A stretch of DNA of 7,666 nucleotides. It comes from Gulosibacter massiliensis. Lineage in GTDB: Bacteria; Actinomycetota; Actinomycetes; Actinomycetales; Microbacteriaceae. Under the pieces are notes generated by a model. That model did no database searches. It had not been told where the DNA came from and worked only from the letters and a program-made list of their open reading frames with translations. Positions 1-6,363 of this stretch are shown here, one piece after another (position 1 is the first letter of the stretch; each line of letters begins with the position of its first letter). Position numbers and translations under genes: made by a program. The stretch spans positions 1 through 7,666 of the forward strand of contig CAMDKN010000059.1 in the NCBI GenBank assembly GCA_945901035.1. The letters run 5' to 3'.

Positions 1-1519
1 CACCCATCCCCAGTCCAATCAGGGCGGCGAACGCCACACTCGCAAACAATGAGCCACCCGTGTCGGGGAGTGCGTCGCGAAGCAGAATTCCCACTCCCAG
101 CGCCGGCACCACTGCACCGAGGAATCGCACAAAGGCCAGAGCCAGAGCCCGCCCGCCGAGTTCGCCGAGCCGCCGTCGAAGCAGTATTCCCATCACGAGT
201 GCTTGAAACAGGATGGTGATGCTCATCGACAGTGCTATTCCGTTGGCGATGTTCTCAACCGGTCCCGTCCCCGCCCACACAGCCCCGAGGACAAAAATTG
301 CCGATTGGGCGAGCTGGACCAGAAACGGTGTCCGCGTGTCCTCGAGCGCAAAAAATATGCGCTGGATAACAAATGCGATTCCGAACGGAACGAGCCCGAT
401 CGCGAATAGCGCGATCACACTCGCCATCCCGCCACCCGTCTGCTCGGCGAAAACACCGGCGATATACGCTGAGGTCATCCACAGGACACCCGAACTGATG
501 ACCATAAACATCGTTATCCGAGACAACGATTCGCGGAGATCGAACCCCAGCTGTTCCCAGCGCTTATCGCGAATATGAGTGCTCATGCGAGTGAAATACG
601 CGGTTCCGAGGGACACCGTGATGACCGAGTGCGGAAGCATGAAGACGAGCCAACCGAATTTGAGAACCGCGAGACCTGGCTCGTCGTATGCCGTCGCGAG
701 GGAGGCGATATTGCTCTGCGCGACACCGGCGATTTGAGTCACGAGAATCATCCCGAACGTCCAGGCCGCAAGCTTGGTTGCGGTGCCGAGCCCGACACCA
801 CGAAAACGAAAGTCCAGACGGAAACGTATCCCTGCGCGACCGAGGAAACCGAACAGCACCACCGACTGCGCCACCACCCCGAGGGTTGCGGTGCCCGCCA
901 GAATTCCGATTTCCGCGCCGCTCCAATCGCTCGCGACCGCGACGTTTCCCGTGAATTGTGCGCCGAACCACAGCATTCCCGCAATCGCAACGACGTTGTT
1001 GAGTGCGGGAGTCCAGGTGAAAGGGCCGAATACCCCCTTCGCGTTGAGGACTTCGCCGACGAGACTGTACAGCGCATAGAAGAAGACCTGCGGGAGACAC
1101 CACCATGCGAAAGCCGTCGCTAGCCCGAGTTCCGCCGGGCCGAATCCGGAACCACTCCCATCATCCGATTGCTGTGTATACAGGCGAACAAGCAGCGGCG
1201 CGGCGGCAACCGCGAGAATTGTGACGACCAAGACCACACCCAAGCCGAGCGTCAGCAAGCGATTGATGTAGGCGGCGCCACCGTCGTCGTTCAGCTGGGC
1301 CTTGACGATCTGGGGAACAAACACGGAACTCAGGACCCCACCCGCCACAATGACGTAAATGCTGTTGGGGAGTTGGTTGGCGAGAGCGAAGGCGTCTGCC
1401 CCCGAGCCGACGAGTCCGACTGTTCGGGCTAACACGACCGCACTGATGAAACCCAAGAAGCGCGACACCACGGTTCCCGAGCCGAGAACCAGAGAAGAGC
1501 GTCCGATGCGCTGGTTCAC
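1..1519 (-). CDS. murJ: Lipid II flippase MurJ (MviN family), C-terminus cut by window edge
   Basis: Integral membrane protein expected to flip the peptidoglycan precursor lipid II across the cytoplasmic membrane (MOP superfamily). I translated 506 codons without a stop, from a GTG at 1519 to the window edge. The N-terminus has the family signature SRFLGF at residues 19-24, ADAF at 41-44, NQLPN at 48-52 and SSVFVPQ at 64-70. Alternating hydrophobic segments follow, typical of a protein with about 14 membrane passes, and a loop reading FFALEDTRTPF matches the family pattern. Bacterial MurJ is usually a little over 500 residues, so only a short tail, or an actinobacterial C-terminal extension, is missing. 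The GTG overlaps the TGA of the upstream DUF6049 gene (GTGA). No Shine-Dalgarno is evident, so translation is probably coupled. By hand alignment to E. coli MurJ the central Asp39 is kept (D42), but the positions of Arg24 and Arg52 are Ser and Tyr. Family call is confident; the exact start is likely. Confidence 0.95.
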   Translation of the reverse strand, partial: MNQRIGRSSLVLGSGTVVSRFLGFISAVVLARTVGLVGSGADAFALANQLPNSIYVIVAGGVLSSVFVPQIVKAQLNDDGGAAYINRLLTLGLGVVLVVTILAVAAAPLLVRLYTQQSDDGSGSGFGPAELGLATAFAWWCLPQVFFYALYSLVGEVLNAKGVFGPFTWTPALNNVVAIAGMLWFGAQFTGNVAVASDWSGAEIGILAGTATLGVVAQSVVLFGFLGRAGIRFRLDFRFRGVGLGTATKLAAWTFGMILVTQIAGVAQSNIASLATAYDEPGLAVLKFGWLVFMLPHSVITVSLGTAYFTRMSTHIRDKRWEQLGFDLRESLSRITMFMVISSGVLWMTSAYIAGVFAEQTGGGMASVIALFAIGLVPFGIAFVIQRIFFALEDTRTPFLVQLAQSAIFVLGAVWAGTGPVENIANGIALSMSITILFQALVMGILLRRRLGELGGRALALAFVRFLGAVVPALGVGILLRDALPDTGGSLFASVAFAALIGLGMG

Positions 1520-2949
1520 GAGCGGGCCCGTCGGTCGCGAACGGTTCTCACAATTCCAATACTCAAGATTGTCGATACGACCACGATGAATGCGAGGAGG
1601 GTTAGACCCTCCCATTCCGCCTGAACATCAATTGCGACATACACGGGTTCGCTGACGGGGACACCGTCGACAGTGGTGAGCGTTGCGCGAAGCGAAGTTT
1701 TCCCATTGGCAACGGACACCATTGGCACGGAAACCTGCGCGCTCGCCCCGGCCGGCACCGTGATGGTCTGCTGGGGGTTCGCGATGCTCACAATCCCCGA
1801 AACCGCGTTGATCGTGGCGACAACCGTGATGTCGGACGCCGTGGAGTTGGACACGGTGAGGGGAAGTTCGGCGGAGTCGGCGAGGACGGTGAAGTCAGCA
1901 CCGACCGTGAAGGAGATGAATTCGTCGTAGGTTTCGGACGATCGAACGTAGGAGCGGACGGACGAGGAAAAGCCGTCTTGTCCGACCATCCCCGCCAGGA
2001 CACAGAAGCGTCGAAGCCGCGGCGTCGAGATGACCGAGGGATCGGCCGCTATCGACGAAACTATTCGATCCAATCGATGTTGACGCGCAAGAATTTGGAG
2101 CGCGTCCGGGGGGACGTCGCGAGCGCTAATCTGTCCCACCTCCTCGATTGCCACCGGCCGGAATCGGGTGGCCGCGGGCGGTCCGGCGAAGAGAGCGTCG
2201 AGGAATACCGTCGCACGCAGTGCGTCAATGTCGCGCGGATTCCGAGGAAGCGCGATCACCGTGTTACCGCTGGACGTCCGTCGAATTTCGGCAGCGATGG
2301 ACTGGGGAGAGACGGTGGAGCCTGGTGCGACTGCGGATCGAATCTGATTCGTCGTGTTGGCGGAGAATGTTCCGACCGCATCCGGAAAGGCAACATCATC
2401 CACGATCAGGCTGGAAAATCCGAGGGTTCCCAGTCGAGGAAGGCTTCGGTTGGTCCCCGCGCTCCCGGTGGGCCACCCGACGAAGTCGCCCGCGGGGATA
2501 TCGGAAATCTTGCTGAGCGCGATGGTGGAGACGCGATACGACGCAGCGAACGATGCGAGCACCAGCGGGTCTGCGTTTCCCCACGGAAGATACAGCGGTG
2601 CGGCGTCGGTGACCTCGGAAAGCCACGCGGCCACGACCGCCGGGTTGTCATCCCCCAACGCGGTAATGCTCGCGATGATGCGAGAATCCACCGCGATGGT
2701 GGCACCGTGTGTGATTGCCGCGGACGACAATTCGTGCCAGATTCCGCCGGGGGTGGTTGCCGCCGTCAGTTCATCCGCTGTCAACAATTCGCTCCCCGAC
2801 TGAACCGCAACGATCGGCACCACGACGGCGAAGGTTGTGGCTGGCGCCGCCGTGACGGGCGCTGAGGAAAGCCCGATGAGGGACGCGATCACCGCAAAAG
2901 TGAGACCGGCGCGAACCCGACCAGCCCTAGTTTTTTCGACGGCGGACAT
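1516..2949 (-). CDS. DUF6049-like secreted, membrane-anchored protein upstream of murJ
   Basis: Protein of 477 residues with no assigned biochemical role. It resembles the actinobacterial DUF6049 family encoded directly upstream of murJ (M. tuberculosis Rv3909 next to Rv3910). Residues 1-35 form a signal peptide: Lys/Arg-rich start (K6, R8, R11, R13), a hydrophobic core at about 14-30, and a likely cleavage after VTAA or near it. Residues 40-345 form an extracytoplasmic domain with a FAVVVPIVAV strand at its start. Residues 350-445 look like an immunoglobulin-type beta domain (LPLTVSNSTASDITVVATI, then ITVPAGASAQVSVPM). One transmembrane segment at about 447-467 precedes a short basic tail (RTVRDRRARS). 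The topology is therefore an outside domain tethered by a C-terminal helix. It is clearly shorter than Rv3909 (about 800 residues, from memory). Its stop overlaps the murJ start, suggesting a role alongside lipid II export; that is inference from context. Start ATG 2949 fits a leaderless promoter. Confidence 0.85.
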   Translation of the reverse strand: MSAVEKTRAGRVRAGLTFAVIASLIGLSSAPVTAAPATTFAVVVPIVAVQSGSELLTADELTAATTPGGIWHELSSAAITHGATIAVDSRIIASITALGDDNPAVVAAWLSEVTDAAPLYLPWGNADPLVLASFAASYRVSTIALSKISDIPAGDFVGWPTGSAGTNRSLPRLGTLGFSSLIVDDVAFPDAVGTFSANTTNQIRSAVAPGSTVSPQSIAAEIRRTSSGNTVIALPRNPRDIDALRATVFLDALFAGPPAATRFRPVAIEEVGQISARDVPPDALQILARQHRLDRIVSSIAADPSVISTPRLRRFCVLAGMVGQDGFSSSVRSYVRSSETYDEFISFTVGADFTVLADSAELPLTVSNSTASDITVVATINAVSGIVSIANPQQTITVPAGASAQVSVPMVSVANGKTSLRATLTTVDGVPVSEPVYVAIDVQAEWEGLTLLAFIVVVSTILSIGIVRTVRDRRARS

Positions 2950-2974
2950 AGCGGCAAGTCTAGACTGAAGCGTT
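2950..2974. promoter_or_regulatory. Divergent leaderless promoter pair sharing one palindrome
   Basis: Only 25 bases separate the two divergent start codons. The palindrome AGTCTAGACT (2957-2966) carries TAGACT on the plus strand (2961-2966) and TAGACT on the minus strand (2962-2957), overlapping by two bases. TAGACT fits the actinobacterial -10 pattern TANNNT. The plus-strand box ends 8 bases before ATG 2975 and the minus-strand box ends 7 bases before ATG 2949. Transcription would therefore begin one or two bases before each ATG, giving leaderless mRNAs. Neither gene has a Shine-Dalgarno in this gap, which agrees. I see no convincing -35 at the usual distance on either strand. Prediction from sequence pattern only. 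Confidence 0.6.
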
Positions 2975-4408
2975 ATGGACAGTGTGGCGGACGCAATGGC
3001 GAGACTGACAGCGTTGGCGGCGAGCGCAACAGTATCGACTCTTTCGGTCGCGTTCCGCGATGCCGGTTACGAACTCGCTCTCGTGGGCGGACCGGTTCGC
3101 GATGCCTTCCTCGGTCGTGACCTCAGCGACCTTGACTTCACCACGAACGCACACCCCGATGAAATCCTGCGGGTGGTCGCTCCGATTTCGACGACGACCT
3201 GGGATATTGGCCGAGATTTCGGCACTATCGGCGCACGTGTCGAAAACAACCAGGTCGAAATCACGACCTACCGCAGTGACCTCTACGACGGCGAGACACG
3301 AAAGCCGGTTGTTGCGTTTGGGACGCGGATCGAGGACGACCTGTTACGACGGGACTTCACGGTCAACGCCATGGCGCTGGCATTACCCGACTGTACGCTC
3401 GTCGATCCGAGCGGCGGATTTGATGATCTTGTCGCCCAGCAGCTTCGAACACCGAATTCGGCGGCACAATCGTTCCGTGACGACCCACTTCGAATGATGC
3501 GCGCGGCGAGGTTTGTTTCCCAGCTCGGCTTTGTTCTCGTGGACGAGGCACTCACCGCAATGACCGACATGGCCGAATCAATCGACATGATCAGTGCGGA
3601 ACGTATCCGCGACGAATTCGTCAAGTTGCTGGGTTCGCACGACCCCGTCCCCGGCCTGCGCACACTCGTCGTCACCGGGTTGATGGACATTTTTCTGCCC
3701 GAGTTACCCACCCTGATTCGCGAACACGATGAGCACGGTCGCCACAAGGATGTCTACGAGCACTCGCTCACCGTTCTGACGAAATCGATTGCTCTCGAAA
3801 AAGCACGAAACCCGGGGAGCCCTCCGGACATCATCGGACGGTTGGCCGCGATTCTTCACGACATCGGAAAGCCCTCAACCCGAGCCTTTGACTCGGACAA
3901 AGTCGTCACGTTCTACGGCCACGACGCGGCGGGAGCCCGGCTGGCGAAAAAGCGCCTCGCCGCACTTCGATTCGACAACGAGACGATTTCGCGAGTGTGT
4001 AACCTGATCCGACTTCACCTTCGCTTTTTTGGGTACACCGAAGGGCTCTGGACCGATTCCGCCGTCCGCCGGTATGTGCGTGATGCGGGCGAGGAACTGG
4101 AGCGACTTCACATTTTGGTTCGCAGTGACGTCACCACCCGAAGCGAACGGAAACTTGCGCAGATGGACGCGGCCTACAGCAACCTCGAGGAGCGCATCGT
4201 CGAGATTCGGGGGCGGGAAGAACTCGATGCGATGCGCCCCGATCTCGACGGGGACCAAATCATGCGGATTCTCGATGTTTTGCCCGGCCGCGTCGTGGGC
4301 GAGGCGCGCACCTTTCTCATGGAACTGCGGCTCGACGAGGGGCCGCTCGGCGAAGTCGAGGCGGAAAAACGGCTCCGCGCGTGGGCCGCCGGGCGCGAAT
4401 TGTCCTGA
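2975..4408 (+). CDS. cca: CCA tRNA nucleotidyltransferase with HD domain
   Basis: Cytoplasmic class II nucleotidyltransferase of 477 residues that builds or repairs the 3'-CCA end of tRNA from CTP and ATP. The gene is often labelled pcnA in actinobacteria. Head domain: GGPVRD at 38-43 (nucleotide-binding loop), then SDLDF at 51-55 with the two metal-binding aspartates D52 and D54. Neck and base-recognition segments: RRDFTVNAM at 125-133, RDDPLRMMRAARF at 168-180 and ERIRDEF at 209-215. An HD-type phosphohydrolase-like domain follows: YEHS with H263, LHDIGKP with H295-D296, and GHD at 315-317. The tail 400-477 is helical and charged. The length is normal for actinobacterial CCA enzymes with an HD domain. 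ATG 2975 is chosen because the -10 box sits just before it and no upstream extension is possible without entering the divergent gene. The last bases carry the predicted rpsF operon promoter. It is next to the ribosomal-protein operon but has its own promoter. Confidence 0.95.
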   Translation: MDSVADAMARLTALAASATVSTLSVAFRDAGYELALVGGPVRDAFLGRDLSDLDFTTNAHPDEILRVVAPISTTTWDIGRDFGTIGARVENNQVEITTYRSDLYDGETRKPVVAFGTRIEDDLLRRDFTVNAMALALPDCTLVDPSGGFDDLVAQQLRTPNSAAQSFRDDPLRMMRAARFVSQLGFVLVDEALTAMTDMAESIDMISAERIRDEFVKLLGSHDPVPGLRTLVVTGLMDIFLPELPTLIREHDEHGRHKDVYEHSLTVLTKSIALEKARNPGSPPDIIGRLAAILHDIGKPSTRAFDSDKVVTFYGHDAAGARLAKKRLAALRFDNETISRVCNLIRLHLRFFGYTEGLWTDSAVRRYVRDAGEELERLHILVRSDVTTRSERKLAQMDAAYSNLEERIVEIRGREELDAMRPDLDGDQIMRILDVLPGRVVGEARTFLMELRLDEGPLGEVEAEKRLRAWAAGRELS

Positions 4409-4428
4409 ACCCGGGTTTCGGCTAGTGT
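4400..4428 (+). promoter_or_regulatory. Predicted promoter of the rpsF-ssb-rpsR-rplI operon
   Basis: TTGTCC (4400-4405) is a fair -35 box. It is followed by a 17-base spacer and TAGTGT (4423-4428), which fits the actinobacterial -10 pattern TANNNT. The -35 box overlaps the end of the CCA gene (stop 4406-4408). Transcription would start near 4435, giving a leader of about 89 nt before the S6 start codon. This is a sequence match only. Confidence 0.55.
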
Positions 4429-4523
4429 TGGAGGGTTGCCCTAAGGGTGACACGCACCAGATGCACAACCCTCCTGCTACAGAAATTCTGTAGCCGCTGA
4501 GTCCAAAGGAGGTGGGTTACGTC
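4429..4523 (+). promoter_or_regulatory. Structured 5' leader of rpsF mRNA, possible S6:S18 autoregulatory element
   Basis: The gap before rpsF is rich in inverted repeats. GGAGGGTTG (4430-4438) is fully complementary to CAACCCTCC (4466-4474). GCTACAGAA-A-TTCTGTAGC (4476-4494) is a second perfect dyad that can fold into a 7-bp hairpin. CCTCCT (4470-4475) is also the exact complement of AGGAGG (4507-4512) inside the Shine-Dalgarno. The 4466-4474 arm could thus pair with either the upstream arm or the ribosome-binding site. A CCG triplet (4494-4496) follows the hairpin; bulged CCG is part of published S6:S18-binding leaders, but I cannot confirm that fold here. If the mRNA starts near 4435, the first arm is only partly transcribed, which weakens the switch model. 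Confidence 0.4.
4505..4513 (+). promoter_or_regulatory. Strong Shine-Dalgarno that sets the rpsF start
   Basis: AAAGGAGGT is close to a perfect match to the 16S rRNA 3' end and lies 10 bases before ATG 4524. An in-frame GTG at 4512 falls inside this element and cannot be the true start. The S6 protein therefore begins MHPYEI at 4524. Confidence 0.85.
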
Positions 4524-4883
4524 ATGCATCCCTACGAAATAATGGTGATTCTCGACCCCGAGGTCGAAGAGCGCACCGTACAACCGACGCTCGAGCGATT
4601 CCTGAGCGTCATCACGAACGGGGGAGGTTCCGTCGACAGTCTCGACATCTGGGGCCGCCGCCGCTTGTCCTACGAGATTCAAAAGAAGTCCGAGGGCATT
4701 TATGCCGTCGCCAACTTCACCGCTGACCCCGCGACGACGCGCGAGTTGGAGCGTCAGCTTCGACTCAACGAGTCGATCATGCGGACCAAGGTTCTTCGCG
4801 CCGATGAGGCCGTTGCCCGGATTGCCTCTCAGGTGATCGAAGCAGCGGAGGCCGCACAGCGCGCCGAAGCGGTAGTCGAGTAA
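4524..4883 (+). CDS. rpsF: 30S ribosomal protein S6
   Basis: Protein of 119 residues that binds the central domain of 16S rRNA as a dimer with S18. The N-terminus [12 protein letters not shown] is the standard S6 opening strand. [18 protein letters not shown] (43-60) is the conserved central signature, and [12 protein letters not shown] (81-92) is the conserved final strand and loop. The last 25 residues are an alanine/glutamate-rich helical tail, common in actinobacterial S6 and a little longer than the minimal family length. It is the first gene of the rpsF-ssb-rpsR-rplI operon and has by far the best ribosome-binding site of the four. The ssb start lies 5 bases after its stop, so coupling is likely. 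In several bacteria S6 and S18 repress their own operon by binding the leader; the leader here has structure that would allow this. Confidence 0.97.
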   Translation: MHPYEIMVILDPEVEERTVQPTLERFLSVITNGGGSVDSLDIWGRRRLSYEIQKKSEGIYAVANFTADPATTRELERQLRLNESIMRTKVLRADEAVARIASQVIEAAEAAQRAEAVVE

Positions 4884-4888
4884 GCATC

Positions 4889-5428
4889 ATGGCGAACGAC
4901 ACAATCATCACCGTCGTCGGCAACCTCACTGCCGACCCCGAGATGCGCTACACCCAAAACGGTGTCGCGGTCGCGAACTTCACCATCGCGTCGACTCCCA
5001 AGACCTTCGACCGCGCGACCAACGAGTGGAAAGACGGCGAAGCGCTGTTCCTTCGCGCGAGTGTGTGGCGCGAGTTTGCCGAGCACGTTGCGTCGTCCCT
5101 GACCAAGGGATCGCGTGTCGTTGCAACCGGTCGCCTGCGCCAGCGTTCCTTCGAAACGAAGGAAGGCGAAAAGCGCACGTCGATTGAACTCGAGGTTGAC
5201 GAAATCGGCCCGTCGTTGCGTTACGCAACCGCTGCAGTGACCCGAGCGCCCAGCGCCGGACCGGGCGCATCCGCCGGCAACGGCGCGTGGTCGCCACCGG
5301 TGGCTGGAAACGATTGGGCTGCACCCGCAGCAACGCCCGTAACCGGCCCCGACTCCACTGGTGTCGCCGGTGGCGATGCGTGGGGCGCAGGTCCCAGCGA
5401 GCCGTCAACCGACGAAGCTCCGTTCTAA
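4889..5428 (+). CDS. ssb: Single-stranded DNA-binding protein SSB
   Basis: Protein of 179 residues that coats single-stranded DNA during replication, repair and recombination, normally as a tetramer. The OB-fold spans about 1-113: [19 protein letters not shown] opens it, W47 and W60 are in the region of the base-stacking tryptophans, and [15 protein letters not shown] (73-87) plus [16 protein letters not shown] (98-113) close it. Residues 115-174 are a disordered linker rich in Gly, Ala and Pro with scattered Trp. The last residues are DEAPF, a weaker form of the acidic DDDIPF tip that recruits replication and repair partners; the terminal Pro-Phe is kept. The gene lies between rpsF and rpsR, the usual bacterial order, and starts 5 bases after rpsF. 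There is no clear Shine-Dalgarno, only a GAG next to the rpsF stop, so translation is probably coupled to rpsF. Confidence 0.97.
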   Translation: MANDTIITVVGNLTADPEMRYTQNGVAVANFTIASTPKTFDRATNEWKDGEALFLRASVWREFAEHVASSLTKGSRVVATGRLRQRSFETKEGEKRTSIELEVDEIGPSLRYATAAVTRAPSAGPGASAGNGAWSPPVAGNDWAAPAATPVTGPDSTGVAGGDAWGAGPSEPSTDEAPF

Positions 5429-5456
5429 CTAACTCTTCACGAAAAGGAATCACACC

Positions 5457-5717
5457 ATGGCAGGAAAGGCAACCGGCGACCGCCGTAAGCCACGCGTGGG
5501 CAAGGGCGCTAAGGCACTCCCCCCGGCAAAGGCAATCCGCGTTGACGTCATTGACTACAAAGACGTCGCGACCCTTCGCAAGTTCATCTCAGACCGCGGC
5601 AAGATTCGCTCGCGTCGCATCACGGGCGTGTCCGTCCAAGAGCAGCGGCTCATCGCTCGCGCGGTGAAGAACGCCCGCGAAATGGCGCTTCTTCCCTATG
5701 CCGGCGCAGGCCGTTAA
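5457..5717 (+). CDS. rpsR: 30S ribosomal protein S18, cysteine-free form
   Basis: Protein of 86 residues that pairs with S6 on the 30S platform. [20 protein letters not shown] (31-50) and [12 protein letters not shown] (53-64) are the core signature, and [13 protein letters not shown] (71-83) is the conserved end helix. The N-terminal 30 residues are basic and extended ([20 protein letters not shown]). There is not a single cysteine, so this is the zinc-independent form. The M. tuberculosis RpsR1 I compare with from memory carries a CxxC pair instead. Here the corresponding stretch reads [20 protein letters not shown] (5443-5448) lies 8 bases before ATG 5457. The gap to ssb is 28 bases, the largest inside the operon, and I see no terminator or promoter in it. 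Confidence 0.97.
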   Translation: MAGKATGDRRKPRVGKGAKALPPAKAIRVDVIDYKDVATLRKFISDRGKIRSRRITGVSVQEQRLIARAVKNAREMALLPYAGAGR

Positions 5718-5728
5718 GGATTACGACA

Positions 5729-6181
5729 ATGGCAAAACTCATTCTCACCCACGAGGTCACCGGCCTCGGCTCTGCCGGGGACGTCGTCGACGTCAAAAAC
5801 GGCTACGCGCGTAACTACCTCGTCCCGCAAGGCCTCGCAATTCTGTGGAGCCGCGGCGGCGAAAAGCAAGTGACCGACATCAAGCAGGCGCGCACCGTTC
5901 GTGCACTCGCGTCGCTGGACGAAGCACAGGCACTCAAGGCCACGCTCGAGAGCGTCACGATCACGGTCAAGGCATCCGCCGGCTCCGAGGGTCGCCTCTT
6001 TGGTTCGGTCAAGACGGCAGACATCGCGGCTGCGGTTGCGGAAGCCGGTCTCGGTGACATCGACAAGCGCACCATCGAAATCGCCACGGCAATCAAGTCG
6101 ACGGGAGCCTATTCGGCAACGGTTCGTCTTCACGACGGCGTGTCGGCGACTCTCGCCCTCACGGTGGTTGCTCGCAAGTAA
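5729..6181 (+). CDS. rplI: 50S ribosomal protein L9
   Basis: Protein of 150 residues that binds domain V of 23S rRNA and reaches across neighbouring ribosomes. The N-terminal RNA-binding domain has the family signature [20 protein letters not shown] (12-31). A long connecting helix spans about 42-74. The C-terminal domain begins at [14 protein letters not shown] (88-101) and ends [19 protein letters not shown]. Length matches the family (about 148-150). AAGGA (5716-5720), overlapping the rpsR stop, lies 8 bases before ATG 5729, and only 11 bases separate it from rpsR. It is the last gene of the operon: a strong intrinsic terminator begins 16 bases after its stop. Confidence 0.97.
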   Translation: MAKLILTHEVTGLGSAGDVVDVKNGYARNYLVPQGLAILWSRGGEKQVTDIKQARTVRALASLDEAQALKATLESVTITVKASAGSEGRLFGSVKTADIAAAVAEAGLGDIDKRTIEIATAIKSTGAYSATVRLHDGVSATLALTVVARK

Positions 6182-6185
6182 CCCC

Positions 6186-6199
6186 GAATTCGCGAATTC
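6186..6199. repeat. 14-bp perfect palindrome after rplI
   Basis: GAATTCGCGAATTC reads the same on both strands and lies 4 bases after the rplI stop. Its last two bases are also the first two of the terminator stem. As RNA it could form only a short 5-bp hairpin. No known role; it may be chance or a small DNA-binding site. Confidence 0.6.
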
Positions 6200-6237
6200 A
6201 GCGCTCGTCATCGGCTTCGATGGCGGGCGCTGATTTT
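6198..6237 (+). terminator. Rho-independent terminator of the rpsF operon
   Basis: Positions 6198-6213 pair with 6218-6233 in a continuous 16-bp stem. The outer part is TCAGCGC against GCGCTGA and the inner part CATCG against CGATG. Two pairs (6205-6226 and 6208-6223) are G-U wobbles in RNA. The loop is GCTT and TTTT follows at 6234-6237. The wobble pairs and the T run on this side only mean it works on the plus strand, ending rplI transcription before dnaB. Confidence 0.9.
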
Positions 6238-6330
6238 ACTAAATTCGAAAAAACAGTGTGGAAAAGTTCAAGGTTCAACCTAAACTCTAAACAACTTTAC
6301 GAACACCCGATTTTCAGTTAAAAAGTGCGG
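6234..6330. other. AT-rich segment, possible DNA-unwinding or promoter upstream region
   Basis: By hand count about one third of the bases here are G or C, in a window that is otherwise clearly GC-rich. It contains runs such as GAAAAAA (6247-6253) and TTAAAAAG, several TANNNT-like hexamers (for example TAAACT 6281-6286), the direct repeat GTTCAA at 6266-6271 and 6273-6278, the dyad AGGTTCAACCT (6271-6281), and one inverted DnaA-like box. It could melt easily next to the DnaA boxes, or act as an upstream promoter region. Confidence 0.55.
6257..6265 (-). promoter_or_regulatory. DnaA box variant in opposite orientation
   Basis: TGTGGAAAA on the plus strand reads TTTTCCACA on the minus strand, one mismatch from TTATCCACA. 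It lies inside the AT-rich segment and faces the main box cluster about 100 bp away. A single isolated variant, so moderate confidence. Confidence 0.45.
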
Positions 6331-6363
6331 TCAGAGGTGCTTTCGAGAAGCACGACGAGCCGG

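Noticed and set aside
564..1123. Open frames of about 180 codons on both strands within murJ
   Set aside because: Both are out of frame with or antisense to the continuous murJ reading frame, and their Arg-rich translations show no fold or motif.
1978..2865. 295-codon open frame on the plus strand opposite the DUF6049 gene
   Set aside because: It lies wholly antisense to a gene with a clear signal peptide, membrane helix and genomic context. Its translation is rich in Arg, Gly and Asp without any domain, as expected from the complement of GC-rich codons.
3060..4493. Alternative-frame and antisense open frames within the CCA gene
   Set aside because: All are embedded in a complete CCA-enzyme frame with every catalytic motif in order, and none has a start signal or recognisable sequence.
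4512..4523. Upstream in-frame GTG start for rpsF
   Set aside because: The codon lies inside the Shine-Dalgarno AAAGGAGGT. ATG 4524 has correct spacing and gives the standard S6 N-terminus.
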